The notes: a model not told the origin generated them from the sequence alone. DNA of 64,000 nucleotides from Apus apus (GCF_020740795.1 NC_067294.1:1178001-1242000), one strand, 5' to 3'; shown: positions 10,201 to 24,200, counted from the stretch's first letter. Numbers and translations are program-made.

Positions 10201-13200
10201 ACTATGAGAATATCTTTTAAAAATTAATCAAATAATATATTTTATCAATTAAACACCTCATCTGCCAAGGGGCTTCTCTGTGCCTTATAACACGGTGGCT
10301 CCCAGCAAACTTGACTCCCTGCAGCTGCTGCCCAGCACAGGCACCAGCTCCCACATGTTGCAATCACAGAAGAAGGGGGATTTTGGAGGGCGAAGGGAAA
10401 AGGAAAGAGACACCTGGGCAGGGCCGGAAGCACCCAGCAGCACAAACATCCACACAGGGGGAAAACTTGGGTGCTACGGATTTGGGGTTGCCCAGCTGAG
10501 GAGCCTGGGGTCCTGGTCCCGTGGGCAAAGCCTCGGCTGGCACAGGCCAGGGAAAGGTCCTGCCTGCCCCTCCTCACCACCCCGGGACCCACACGTCAGG
10601 ACGTGGCACCACACGGAGCCCTCCAGCGTTTCCACTGGCTGCTTTTTTTGTTCTGCTGAGCCCAGGCAGCAGGCAGACAACGCTGCTCCTATGTGGGAAC
10701 CACACACAAAGTGTCCTGACAAAATGATGGCATCGTCTAAAATACACAAACACGCTCAAAAAGAAGGAAAACCATGAAATTAAGGATAACAAACAACAAA
10801 GAGAAACTCACACACAGAATCTGTTAGTGTTTATGAGTCACTAAGGCCTTCCTGTCTCCTCTTATAAACTGTGGGAATCTGCTGTGGTCCATCCTCTCCT
10901 TGAAAACCACCGAGGTGCTATTTTCCTCCCAGCCCCGGTGCCCAGAGCAGGAGGAGCTGCTGCACAAACCAAAGATTGATTTTTTTTTTTCTCTCTTTTT
11001 TTTTTTTTTTTTCCCCTTCAAAGCAGGAAACCAAATCTGAGGAGCAAATGCTGCAAGGCGTGCAAACAGAGGCAGAGGCCTTGGCCATGAGATCACCCAG
11101 TGCCTTGGCCTGGTGCTGCTTCCCGACGGCAGGGAGCTCAACAATGGGATGGATGGGAAATGCCAGGAGAAGCTAGAGAGCTTTGGACACCAGGGCTTTG
11201 TAAATGCTCGTTCCTTACTACTAACAAACAGCTTCTCCCCATCCTCCTTCCTTTCTCCCTTTCCTTTTCTTGAATATTTAATTTTTGTAGTTCTTGGCAT
11301 TTTGAACCTGTCCCCAAAGTGCCTGTTCTGCTCTGACCAGGGTGCCCATCACACCAGGATGTTGGGAAGCATCACTACCACCCTTACCCTGAGCTGTGCT
11401 CTGACTTTTGAGCCAAGGTTTCCCCTCCCAGTGGGTCCCTCCCCTTGGCAGGACAGACACAGCTCAAGCACCCAGTAACTCCCAGGAGCAAAGTCCACCA
11501 CCCCAGGCCAATGCCCTCTTTAACCCAAGGGCAGGACGCTCAGCCTGTGCTTCCTGGCTACAACTGGAACACACAAACCAGAACCAGGAACAGTGAGGTT
11601 TTTTGGATTTGTATGTGAAAGCCTCCCACAGCAGAGGATCTTGGATGGCCTCAAGAGAAGCCACCCAGCCTTGAACAGCTCATCCAAGCTGCAGCTAAAA
11701 CTCCTGCTAAACACGTCCACGTGCTCAGGGGAATGGTTCCTGCACAGCATCTTGACATGGCACTGCTGAAAGCTCAAGGAAGACTAAATTTCATATGTTT
11801 ACTGTTAAAACTCCCTCCTTGCCTTTTTCCTAAGGAAGAACCTCTGGCTGGGTGCATAGTTTCTAGAGCTTTAATGGCAGGGCAGAGAGGAGCAGGAGCT
11901 GGGTTCTCAGCCTGGAGCAGGTCCCATGAGTGGGGAGTGCTCATCATCACACCTGCACCAGATTTCTGTACAGTTCACATGATTATTTCTATCAGTTCAC
12001 AAAACTGTTCTACTGCTCCCTCTGGATTTCTTGGTTTCCATGACACAAGCACTAGAAATAAAATTATTATCATAATGATTTTGCTACAACAAAAAGGCTA
12101 CCCCCAAAATTACAGACTTTGGAAGAAACAAGGGAGTTAAAAACCCTGAAATGTCAGCCTTAAGTGTTATAATTCTATGTCTGCACTAGCTGGAGAGCCT
12201 GTTCAGCAGCCCCATCACCAAGAGCATCTCCCTTACGTCCCTGCAGGAGCAGCCCCGTTCCTGGGGCGGTGGCAGGGGCCAGAGGCAGGGACCCTGCTGC
12301 CAAGCAGCCTAAAAGCACCAACAAAACCAGATTTCAGAACTAACAGCGTGATAGGCGGGTGGAACCAAAGCAGGGTTTGTGCAGCCTTTCATCCCAGTGC
12401 AAACAGCTGCAGGAGGAGCAGAGATCTTGTGGACACCAACCCCCCTGTACCCAGAGCAAGGACAGTGCCGACCTGAGAGGGCGCCTGGGGCTGGTCTTGG
12501 TTCAGATTGAATCGTTTGGGAAGTTGGACACTTTATGTCAAGAAAGTCTCTTTCACCTACATGTGCACTGTAAAAAATCTGTACCGTGGCTTGAGAGCTC
12601 CCACGGGTGCACAATTTACTGCAAACCAGCCTCAGCACCCAGCCTGCCACCCACCCAAACAAGGTGAGCAGGGCTGGAGCACGTTCAGCAAGGGGTCAGC
12701 TGCCCAGCTTGAAACTTCCAGCTTTATATGGACAGTTACTGGGAAAAGTTACAGAAACCTCCCCATTCCCTGAGGAATATTAAAGGGATATTTAAAACGA
12801 AACCAAAATAACATCAATTTTTTTCAGCATCCACACAAGTTGCAGTTTCTGGGGTGCTGTAGCAGGCACCTTACTTCAAAAGCAGGCTCTTTCTGTCTAT
12901 GATCAGGAGAACAGAGCTGGGGAGCCCCATCCTGTGATGTCCCACAGCCCCAGCTGCCTCCTGAGTGACCAGACCAGTGTGGGGACCCTTCATGTCCATG
13001 AGCCCCATGCCTGGCAACAAGCAGCAACTGTGAGTGCAGCTCCTGCCACCTCCACCTGCTTTCAGTTGTGGGAACACAAACATTGTCTTCTCTGCCTCCC
13101 AGCCCCACCAGCAGCAGGGGAGTTGAAGCACACAAAACATCCCTCCTCCTCTTCCAGTTTTCATTTGCTTTTTCCCCATTTCATACAAAGCTGATCACGT

Positions 13201-16200
13201 GTTAGTCCTGCAGCAAAGGTGCCAGGAAACTCACCCACCCAAAACCCACCTCCTGCTCCCTCAGCAAGCACAGATGGCATCACCCACACCACACAGACAG
13301 GAGACATTGCTGGACAAGGCATCAAGCTGGTGCCACCTGCCCTACACCGGGGCCAGCCTGAAATCAAAGTCACACCCACAGTCCCAGACTGACATATAAC
13401 CCATGGAGAAAAAAACTGGTATGGGTCCCTGGGATCTGCTGGTGTCCCAAAGCCACCCTTGCAGGCAGCATCAGACACATCCCCGTGCCACAGCATCCAG
13501 ACACATCCCAGTGCCACTGCATCCCTAACGGAGCTTGTGGGGGCACTGGGACAGACCAGGCTGACAGAGCATGAACAAAACAATAGGTACCACTCATCAC
13601 CCTGGAGGCTTCCTCATACTGGGGCTTAATTTCCCTGAAAAACAAAGAACAATTCCCTGCACCATGGATTGATGGGCCTTGGTTTGGTCCCCAGTACGAA
13701 CACACACACACAATTTTTTCTGTTACATTTTTGCATGGTGACTTGCATGAGAAGCCTAATAAAAGCCCAGACTTATAACCCAAAACACACAAAAATGTAA
13801 AACTGTTTCATATTAACTTCCGAAGCACTTCACTGACTGTAGGAAGAAGCTGCATTAAAACATTGGAACGAAAAATCAACCATGTATGGAAAAAACATCT
13901 GTGTAAAAATGACCACTTGAAAATCATCCCCTGCTTTGGAGATGACCACGAGCAAATGTGTGGTGGTGGGAAGAGCTGCTCAGGGGCACCCTTGTGCAGG
14001 GGTGGCTTTGGTCTGGAAACTGCTGCCACCTTCGTGCCATGGCAGAGGCCTCAGCAGAGCAGAGAGGACTTTCTGAGAGGTTTATCTTGGCAGGAGCTGA
14101 GGACCTTTCTCTTCCAGCCCAGCGGGGGGACATCCTGCCCCAGGGACCCCAAGGCCACAAGGATGGTGCATCCCATTTTGTGTCCTGTCTCTCAGTCTGA
14201 CTCCACCACAGCCCAGGCAGTGAACCACCTCCACACTCCAGATACATGGGCATGATGTCCATAAAACAGAACAAACAAACAAAAAAATACCCCCGAACTA
14301 CCAAAAAACATCAAAAACATCTAGACTGTAACAGGGAAAATAAAGAGCATGTGTGCTTTAAACCAGGATCTCTCTTCTCTCCCCCCTCAATACACTTATA
14401 ATTTACATGGGGGTCTGGCAGGATTTTTTTGTTACCCAATGACCCTAACAGCTTTGGGAAACAGGCAATAAAAATATAAATGTGTGATCTATAGCTACAT
14501 CAACTGCTCCATCCAGAAATGGGAAAAGGTCTTTACAAAGCTGATTGTGGACTGAAAACAACCTTTTCCAGCTCTGATTGTGCCAAGCAGCTGCAAGAAA
14601 GAAATACCAGCAGGAATGGAAAAATGTTTCCACTTATTTTCATGGGCTGCCTGCCACCAGAGAGCCCCTGGTGCAGGCGGGGGGCCCGGCAGCCCCCCGG
14701 GGTTTGTCCTGCTCCAGAGGTGCCTGGTGATGGCACCAGCCCAGCCAGGACCCACTTGAGCTGGGGAAGTGGGAACCAGCCCCTGCTCTGCAGCACAGAA
14801 ACCAGTAGCTAAACTCTAAACCACTTCCTCTACCTCCTAACAATGCACAGAGGAATTTCCACAAATCCCAAGACTGCCCTGACTTCCATTTCTAAACTTG
14901 GAAAAAGAAATACCAGGACATTCCTCTGTTGTTCCAGCTCTCTGGCTGTTTGATCTGGGGTTTTTTCTCCTGCTGAGCCAATTAAAGAATCCCAATTTCC
15001 CCTGGAAAAAAAGCACAAACCGGTAACAAACAATGCCCTTGCTGCTTTGATTTTTAACTAATTGTTTTCGAGGTGGATCAAAACCCTCCACATCACTCTG
15101 GTTGGTGTGGTTTAATGCTTCAGTAGGATTTTGGCTGAAGAGAAGAGAGTGCTCGAGGCATTTCTAACAGCATTCCTGCCTCTGGAAGGAAACGCTCCAG
15201 TGCTGCACTATAGAACAGCGGCTGGTTTGGATCCCAGAAGCAGCTTAAAGAGATCAGATATCCCCAAAAAACCACGGCCAGCCCCAGCCAGTGCCCAGCA
15301 CAGCCCTGCAGCCCCACACCAGCTGCCAGGGCAGGAACTCCTCAACATTTACACACACTCCCAGGAAAGGTTTCTATTCTTTGCTTTTATTTTCAGGGGT
15401 TTCATCCCTTCATCTCCCTGTTCCACCCGCTCTGACCCCTCACACCTCCTCTCCTGCCCAGCTGCAGGGACAGCCTCCTCCACTGCTGCCTGTGACTATC
15501 CCCCCTGGAAGCTGTGGGAATGAAGCTGTGCCCCCCAGCAAGGCCACAGTCCCTGCTCACTCCTGGGGACACCGCAGCTCCCAGGCAGTGCCCTCATGCA
15601 TGGTCACCTCCCACACGGCCCCAGCATTTGTGTCCTCTGCTGTCCCCGTGGTGCTTGGATGGGAAATGCCATTTCCTTGAACTTACAAAGAATCTCTCAG
15701 TATAAATCATGGAGTTGAAAAACAAGACACAAGCTGAGAGGTGAAGCACTGAGCTGCAGGAGCTTTTAATGGATCTCAGAGAAGGCCTAAGGAGATGTGG
15801 AAGCCCTGAGGGTCAGAGCTGGGCAGAGATGAACACCTTGATTTGCAGGGAGTGTAACTGTTGATCAGAAACCCTACAACCAAAATAACCCAAGCAGCCA
15901 CCTAACCCCAAAGAAACAGCAGAGCTGGTTACAGGGACTCCCTCAGGGAGACATCTATTCTGCCAGGAAGAAGGAGAGATGTGAACCCTGGGGAGGAAGG
16001 CCCAGGTTCCTGTTGCTCAGCTGCAGCGATTCATCGCGTACGTACCAAGAGGCCAAGAGGGGACACGGGTGCTGCTGCAGATCCAGCATGGAGCTGCTCC
16101 CCATGGCCAGCTGCAACCAGCCCCACCAGGGCTGCAATGCAGACAAGAGCAGTCCTGTGCCCCAGGAGACCACACGAGGGATCTGCAGCACAGCCTCCCA

Positions 16201-18879
16201 GTGCCATTGGGTATCATTAGTCAAGTTTTCTTCTCATGATGCAGCAGAGCTGAAGCTCAGAACTCTTTTTGCCTTTTTTTTATGGTATCTTATCATCCAA
16301 GAGCTCATTAGCCAGGAATTCCTCATGCTGTTTATTTTCCATTTGTCCATATGTTCCCCACAAGCTCAGCCTAGTCTCTGTTTTAAGTTTATACTTAGAA
16401 GCAGTAATTGGAAGGGATGAACAAAGGCACGAAGGAAGGCAACACAAGCACAAACAAACTTACCAGATGTTTTGGATTCTTGCGTTTCCCCAAGAAGCAG
16501 GATCCTTAATGTTTTGATCATGTCATCACAGTACAGAGTTGTTGCCCTCCAGAATACAACTGGCTCCTCTCTTCTGACTACTGGCCCCAGAGACAGTAAT
16601 TCAAGTCACCACCACCAACCCAAATCTTTTGCTCTGCAAAAGCAAAGCCCTGGATGAGCCTATTCAGCATCAATGCCAACACTGGGATTGTCCCAGGGAT
16701 GAGTTTGGCTATAGACTTTGAAACCCCAGAACAAAGCTGAACTCCTCGACTCACACAACCTGCCCAAGATGTGGACCAGGAGCTCAGGAGGCCCCAGAAG
16801 CAACAAGAGCTAGAGGAGAGCCCCAAAGTCAGCACTGGCCACTGACCCAGCCCAGCAAACCACTTCACTGCTGGTTTATCTGCTGCTAGTGCAAGCTCCT
16901 GTAGCCACACTGAGTTCTTGGTGTCCCACCACCCAGGCAGGGACAACATCCCATCTCCAGCTTCACCTCACTGCCCCCCAGAGAGGGTTCACCCAGCCAA
17001 GTCCCTCAGTAGCAGGATTTCCATCCTCAGCCACTGACATCACTTTAGCTTAAGAACCAAAAGCAACTGGTTTAGTTCTGCAGGTGTAAACACTTCTGTG
17101 CATTTTTATCTTTCAGTCTTTTCACTTTTGTCTCTCTTTTGTACCAATTTAAAGTCGATTTAAACATCACCAAAATAAAACAGTGTTAATGTGAAGCAGG
17201 ACTTTGCACTAGTTAAATTAAAATGGTGCATGTTTCCTTGCAGATAAGGCCTTGTTTTTCAACACAGCTATTGCAAAACACTTGAGACACCACGGAGATT
17301 CTCTAAAGAATGGAAAGAATATTTTTAAAAAATGAAAGGAGGAGCAGCAGAGGAGAGCTGCTGGACTGGGGAGAGGGGATTTACACTCCAGTTAGCTGCC
17401 TGCTCTCCCTCAGAGTGTGGCAGTGAAAATGGGCCCTAAGAGTAATGAGAGGAAAAACTGTGACCACAGCAAACCAAGTGACTCATGCCCACTTGATGGT
17501 CTTCATTTCTAATCTGGAATTGTCGTTTTCTGATGGGCCAGATTAAAAATATTCCTCCTGCTGCTGGGCTTGTAGGGATCTGGCAGCCCACACTCGGCCA
17601 CTGCTCGGGCTAACGCTCCGAGCTCTACCACAGTGATGTGCCAGAGAACGGGCTGGGGGTGAGGAAAAGCAAGGCAGGACAAGAAATCACGCTGGTCTGC
17701 CTTCTGTGCTGAACAGCAAAGGAGCCCTTCACCCACCACCACCACAGGCCTGCAGAAACCAACTGGATACAGCACATCAATTAACTGGAGGACACGAACA
17801 GCAGAGTCAATACTAGAAACCATGCACTGAAGCACAACTCACATCACGGTCGGAAGGGGAACTTCCCAATTGGATTGCAAAAAGCAATTAGCTCCAATTA
17901 GCAGGGAGATAAAGGGAATGCTTGCTCAATAGAAGCACTGCATCTCCCATCAAGCAAGCTGCCCAAACCACAGCTCTGCTCTGGGCACTTCCTGCATTCC
18001 CAGGCCTGTTTCATGGGAGACAGCTTGGAACAGCCCTTCGGGTGCCAGTCGTTCCTGCCTGCTGCACAAACCACCCTCAGCAGAGCAACACGGCACCTTC
18101 CTGCTGTGTCCCAACAAGGAGGACAATGTGGGACAAAGAGGAGACTGCTGAAGGGAAAGGCAGCCGGGAGAGCCTTCCTCCTCCTCCTCCTCTTCCTCCT
18201 CCCACAGAGCCCAGCTCGCTCCTTTGCCTGCCATCAGCTGGCTCAGGCTCTGCTCAATGTACAGCTGAGGACATTCCCAGGAGCTTTGGGAAGCTTGGGC
18301 CTGTAAAAGGCTTCTTTCCTCTCTGGCTCCAGCTGGAGAGTTTGGGGTAATAGATGCAGATTATCTGACAAAAGCCTTTCTATAAAACCAGCAGTGAGGT
18401 AGGACAGAAGGCCAAGGAGCTCCTGGTTACTGATACTGGATTTATCCCAAGAGTTTTGGAGTTGCTTTATGGCCTTTGAGCTGTAGATTGGGAGTCCAGT
18501 AAAATTCCTCCAAGAATTTAGGAGCCTTTGCTCCAAAGAAACCAAAACTCGCAAGAGACCAGGACACTGACATGAATACCCATGTAAACTGCAGGAACTA
18601 AGCACAACAGCTCATCCTGAGGTCCTGGCATCCCATGCCATGAGCAAACCCTTCCCTAGGAAGCATTTAAAATTCCTGTCCATGCCAAGCTGCAGCCACT
18701 TTCGAATGGGGCAGCCAGGCAACCCCTGCCCTGAGCACTTGCTGCCCACCCATCAGGAAACAGCACAAAAACCTTTGGTTTGCAGCCCTGGTACCCTGCA
18801 GGTCCTGGGCTGAGGAAGAAGCAGCTGGACAAGGCAATGGGGACTGTCCCTGCCTCACTCTGCCAGCACCTCTGCTTGT
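10201..18879. other. intergenic DNA between SPRY4 and NDFIP1, part 2
   Basis: No gene recognised. Contents seen: a long T tract at 10980-11012; a two-unit imperfect repeat of about 26 bp around 13470-13530; a CA tract near 13700; and a quiet A+T-rich stretch near 17040-17340. The GC-moderate open frames (for example about 165 codons at 10280-10777) have low-complexity composition and no known domain. Confidence 0.6.
10980..11012. repeat. poly(T) tract
   Basis: Eleven T bases, a short CTCTC interruption, then about 17 T bases. Simple-sequence DNA, possibly the reversed A-tail of an old retroposed sequence, though no target-site duplication was identified. Confidence 0.7.
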
Positions 18880-18955
18880 GGCACAGCTTCTTGGTTGGAT
18901 TTAATGGTCTAAAAGGTCTTTTCCAACCAAAGCAATTCTGATTTTCACCCACCTG
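18880..18955 (+). repeat. short diverged CR1 tail
   Basis: GGATTTAATGGTCTAAAAGG followed by TTTTCCAACCAAAGCAATTC matches the last 50 or so bases of CR1 in order and spacing. It is heavily diverged and probably old. Confidence 0.55.
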
Positions 18956-19970
18956 AACATGCTTCAGAGGTCCCTGAGAAAGGTGCTCTGCTATAATGGA
19001 CAGAATCACTGTAGCTAATCAGGAATATCGAGGTGCAAACTCATCCTACCCAGCCATGACGGAACAGAGAAACGGATTGTCACTAAGGATCCAAAGGGCA
19101 GCTCAGAGCTGCAGACACCAGACCTCTCACAGCCCATCCCAGCTCTGGCTCACCACAGGCACTGCCTGAGCTGCAGCCTCCCCAGCTCCACTCCCCTCCA
19201 GCCCAATGTGCATCCATACAGGCCCTGGCAGAGACACCTGCTGGTACCGACCAGACACGGGTGCTGTGCTCACCTCCAGCTGCTCAGCAGGACTTGGCAA
19301 AGCCAGGCAGGTCTGCAGCCCCCACTGGATCCATCACAGAGCCCTGGAGACACCTGAAAATGAAGACTCAGTGAGATCACTGGCAGCACCTCCAGCAACA
19401 GCTCTGGGCAGAGCAGGAGGAGGCTGTTGGGACCCACAGCTCTGCACCGGTAGCCTAAACCAGTTTCCATGGCTTGAATTTACTTTTTTGAGGATAGTTT
19501 TAAAATAACATCTTGCCAGAGCCGAATTGTGTGTCATTCTTTGTGTTACTGACTGCAGCTGCAGGTAAATCAAACTTCAGATTTACTGGGCACCAGTGGG
19601 TTAGCTTTTGGGGTGTTTTGCCAAGTCAGGGTTAGGGCTTTGGTCAGAGGTTAACATGTTTCTGCTGCCCAGCTCCTGAGCTGCAGGGTGCTGCCCCCAG
19701 CAGTAACTCACCCCCCAGAGCTCCTAAGTGCAGAGGGGCAAATTCCAACAAGGATCCGGAAGAGTTTTTGCTGGTCCCACTTACCTTTATGCAGCTTAGA
19801 GAAATAAGTTTCAAGAGAATTATTTTCCTGTGGCATGGGATGCCAGGACTTCAGGACGAGCTGCTTGTGCTTAGTTCCTACAGTTTGCACAGGGGCTTCA
19901 CAGTGTTTCTGTGAGAAAAAAACTTGGAAGCAACAGCTCAAGCATGCCCCTCTCCAGAGAAGAAGCACCT
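18956..19970. other. intergenic DNA left of the orphan CpG island
   Basis: No gene or repeat recognised; ordinary unique DNA of moderate GC content. Confidence 0.5.
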
Positions 19971-19974
19971 CGCG

Positions 19975-21200
19975 GCACAGGATGGCGGTGCTGCTGGGGG
20001 TTACAGCCTATCTAGGGGTCTCGGAGCAAGACTGGGGCCCCGGGGAACTGCTTTCCCCCAGGCAGAGCTCCCCCCGCCTGCTGCCGGCAGGGAAACCGCA
20101 GAGCGAGTAACCCGGGCACAGCTGCGGCTTTGGGAGCTCCCGCCCGGCCGCAGCTGCGGGCAGGACGAGCAGGAGCGGGCAGGAGCGGGCAGGACGGGCA
20201 GGAGCGGGCAGGACGGGCAGGAGCGGGCAGGACGGGCAGGACGGGCAGGAGCGGGCAGGACGAGCAGGAGCGGGCAGGACGGGCAGGACGGGCAGGACGG
20301 GCAGGAGCGGGCAGGAGCGGGCAGGAGCGGGCAGCGAGCGCAGCTGCACCGCACGATCCCGCCAGCGCGGCCCGGGGCTCCTGGCGAGGGGAGCGGCCCC
20401 TCCGGGCTCCAGCCGGGGCCCCGCGCAGTCCCGCAGCGCCAGAGCCCTCTAACCGAGGCTGCACCGCGCGTGGGACGGGGCGGGCGGGGGCACGAGCAGC
20501 TGCCAAGAGCCCGAAAACATGAGCACGATGTCACCTGCAGGCGGCAGCTACCGGAGGCAGCGGGGGGCGGGCAGGGGGGACACCCCGCGGCGCGACCCCC
20601 TGTCCCGGGCACGGGGGGGGCTGGGGTGGCCCCAGCGGCCCCGCGCAGCTGCAGCCCCTTGTCTTGTTGATTTGTTTTGTGGGGGTTTTTTTATTATTAT
20701 TTTCCCAGATCGCTTTAAATGTCCAGATTAGGACATAATTAGAAAAGCAGCTGAAGTGGGGACCCTGCGAGGGCGGCGACCTCGGGAGGAGGCAGGAAGC
20801 GGCAGAGGTGGGTGGGCTGGGGGTGCAGCCCCGCACCCCGCCGCGCCCGACGGGCACCCGGCAATTAGCACCGGGCTGCAAACGCTCCTTCTGCACCCCC
20901 CGCCTCCCTCCCCCGCAGCCTCAGTTTCCCCATCTCCTCAGAGAAAGCAGGGGGTCGGTGGCCGGGCCGTGCTGAGCCACGCCGAGTGCCCCACGCACCG
21001 TGGGACCAGCACCGCTGGCTCAGGCACAAGGTGCCCCAGCTTCTTTCCATCCCTGGGTCTGACCCATCAGGCTTGTCCGGGGACTTCCCCGCTGTCACTG
21101 CTCCCCTGCCCCGATGTGTGACCGTCAGTCCCTCCCGCTCCAGCCCCAGCGGGCACGGGGCAGCCGGGGGGGGTTCCATGCGGGGCTCCCTTATCGCCGC
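19975..21200. promoter_or_regulatory. orphan CpG island
   Basis: GC content and CpG density rise sharply from about 19975 and fall after about 21200. Nothing comparable occurs within 15 kb on either side. It contains the G-rich minisatellite 20158-20335 and several GGGCGG-like boxes. It is not the promoter of either flanking gene: SPRY4 ends to its left, and NDFIP1 starts 20 kb to its right and transcribes leftward past 24.2 kb. It could be the promoter of an unannotated non-coding RNA or an intergenic enhancer-type island. The open frames across it (about 200-250 codons) reflect GC-rich repeats. Confidence 0.6.
20158..20335 (+). repeat. G-rich minisatellite, about 9-10 bp units
   Basis: Roughly 18 head-to-tail variants of GGGCAGGAC and GGGCAGGAGC alternate, with occasional GAGCAGGAGC units. 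The plus strand has GGG every 9-10 bases, so it can form G-quadruplex-like structure. Unit types are interspersed, the mark of replication slippage plus conversion. Confidence 0.9.
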
Positions 21201-24200
21201 CCCAACCTCTGCTGGTTGCAGATTAGTGGCGGGAGCCAGTTGGATTTGTTTGGTTTCTGTTGATGGTTATTAGGCAGAGGAAGTGCCAGAAGGGATTTTG
21301 ACCTCGCGTTTAAACCTACTCCAATTAAAGCCACTGAGCCTTTAATTACTGCGCTCCAGCCACTTCGGTTAAAGCAACAACAAAACGAATCGCGGAATCT
21401 GGTTGAGGATGGGCTTTTCTTCTCATCGGCTCTTCAACCTGCCACCTGCTTTGTCCATGTGCCGTGTGACGATGGGCTGGGGGTGTGTTGGCCCATGAAG
21501 CCCCTCACGCTGCCTCCAGACCCAGCAGCTGCCACAGGTGACACTGCTCCAGGGGGATGCCACGGGCAGGGGGCACTTGGCCCTCACCCACCCCCCTGCA
21601 CACCATCCACCCCTGGCCAGAGGATGCTCCAAGGACCATCTCCTGGTGCTCAGATGGCTCCAGCTGACAAACACCCAAGGTTACCGTTCAGGGGCCCATT
21701 AGAGCCCACCGAGAGGTGATGGGTGTTTCAGAAACACTGTTTCTTTACTTAGCAGAACTATTGAATAATTCAATTTGTATAAAAGCAGCCCAGAGCTCTT
21801 TTGCATGTTTGTCTGCTTGGCTCTGGGGCACAGACAGTGTTTTACTCATTGTGGGACTGCTGCACGTTTTAGCCCCTGGTGCAATCCCTTTCTGACACTC
21901 CAAGCCCTGGGCAGAGATTCCACACCTTTTGCTTTATTTCTTACACCCACTTCTTTTAGGTTTTATTAACTTATTTAAGCTTAGCAAAACAGGGCTCTTA
22001 TCTGTGTAAGTCCTACAATTTAAAAATAGTTTCTAGGATCCATCCAGGGGTGGATTTTTTTATGTTAAGCCATTACTCATGCTCTGATATTTTCCTTCCC
22101 TGACCAATGTTTGTCCATTCCCTAAAAATTTCAGGAAAAAAAGGAAAAAAGCAAAATGGAAATTCTTGTCCTGAGTGCTGGAGTTTGAATTTAAAAATGT
22201 GTTGGTTTGAGTTTAAAAAAGAAAACCAGCGAAGAAGTATCTGCAGAGGGGAGAAAGTTGCCAGCTTTGTGTGCCCCAAACACAACACGATCAATTCATC
22301 ACAGCATTTTCCTGGTGAGAAAGGACTTTGGCAGTAAAGGAAAAGGGTTTACAAAAATCATGTGTCAATCTAGCAATATTTGTCAACTTCTTGGAAATAC
22401 AATTGTGTATTAGCTAGAGCAAGAGGAGAGAGGGGAAAGTCTTTTTTAAGCAAGTGGGAGGTCTCCCACCTAGTGGTCTTGTTCCTCAGCATAATCCTCA
22501 GTTTCTCACGGATGGGACAATTAGCACCGATCTTTGCTCTGGAGGCCGAGCTCCCCCCGGAGCCGGCGGAAGCGCCTGGACAATGGGCAGATCCCATTCC
22601 TGCCCTCCACGGCCCTCCCACCTTCTCTGTTGGCACATTTGATTTCCTCCAGCACGTGCTGTTCTCCCTTCATCTGATCCTTCCCCCCTCGGGTTGCTTT
22701 TCCTTCTTTCATGGGAACTGGAAATAAGATCTCAAGATGCACTTCTTCCAATACCTGGAAAAACAACCTTAGAGCAACTTTCAAACGATTGGAAAATACT
22801 TCTAAAAATCAATTGCACAAACAAGGGCAAAGAAAGCGACTCCTCTGTAGCACAGCCCAGCTTGTCTGTGTAGGGCTGTTTAACTAGTGTAACCATTTTG
22901 GGGATTTATGGTGGAATAACCTGCACCAGCACCCAAAGCCTCCATCCCTCTTCCAGGCACAGTTGGGTGAGAGGAGCTCGGTCCTTCTTGCGTAGAAATG
23001 GTGATTAGATTTAATGTGATTATCTGCAGAATCTTAATCTCTGTTAGCATTTCTTGCCATCCCCTCCAAGGCCAATGGCCAAAGGAGAGTTAGGGCATTT
23101 GTTTGGATCAGTCCCTCGCTCAGGGGCTGCATCCCAGCACTTCACTGTGCTCCTCACAGCTGGACCTGAGCACGACTCAGATGGTGACAGGCCCAGAAAC
23201 CCCAGGGTTGTCAAAACGCAAACAAATTTAAACCAAGGGGGTGAGGGGAGGCAGGGCCATGGGCTGAGGTTTCTGAGGTGCAGGCACACACAGAACAGGA
23301 GGTGTGACACAAACCACCCCCCCAGCAAACTCCAGGAAAATCCCATTGTTGTGTCTTCTGCAAAGGTCTGAGCCCTGTTGGGACCTGCTCAGAAGTTTAT
23401 GCTGGTGGGAGGGGAAAACCACCTGGCCGAGAACGTGCCATGGGGAAGGGCAAAGGGGACTGGGGTGGCCACAGACCTGCCACTTCCATGGTATAAAGTG
23501 GCTGAGCTGTCACAGACCCAGGATCATTTGAGCTTGGAGGCAGTGCCAGCCCTGGCTGAACACAAAGGGGGGTTCCTTGGGTCCCTCACCCACCCGCTCC
23601 CAGCACAGCTCCGCAGGGAAGGATGGAGCAGGAGGTGCCTGCAGCTTCGGGCCACCGGATGAAGAGAAACAGGAATCCCAAATATTCCAGTTCTCTGAAT
23701 ATACAAGACCAAATAAGGCCCAGATGCCTAGAGAGTAAACACAAGGCTGACCTACCAAGTTTGGGCAAATGTGATTCCGAGTTCCCTAATGCTGCAGATT
23801 TTGCCTTCGGGATAAATGGAATAATTCTGTCTACACTTACTGTTTAAAAAGGCAGTTTCTGTGTAACCTCCACCTGTCTGTGTCAGCCCCAACTGCTTGT
23901 CTGCAAGGACTTCACGTGTGGGAAGTTCAGCCATGAACTAAAACCATGAACAAACCCTTTCAGGAGGCAGAGAGGTTATAGATGTGAGACTAGGAAAAAA
24001 GCCAGCATTTCCCCCAAAATGTACAGAATTGCCCTTTCCTGACCTGCCCAGTTGGCCTTGGGGACTGTCTTGGGGTTTGGAAACAGACACCTTGAAGTGG
24101 AGATTTGTGTTACACCTTCTATGGATAAGGAGTGAAATTCCCACAGATAATCTCCATTTGTAATCAATAACGAGGTGCAATGAAGCATTGAAACTAAACA

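Noticed and set aside
13430-13545. Two imperfect copies of a unit of about 26 bp (ACACATCCC, GTGCCAC, GCATCC)
   Set aside because: Only two diverged copies; too little to call a minisatellite of interest.
19924-20670. 248-codon open frame on the plus strand, and others across the same region on the minus strand
   Set aside because: It spans the CpG island and the GGGCAGGA minisatellite; absence of A+T explains the lack of stops, and the repeat yields low-complexity peptide in every frame.
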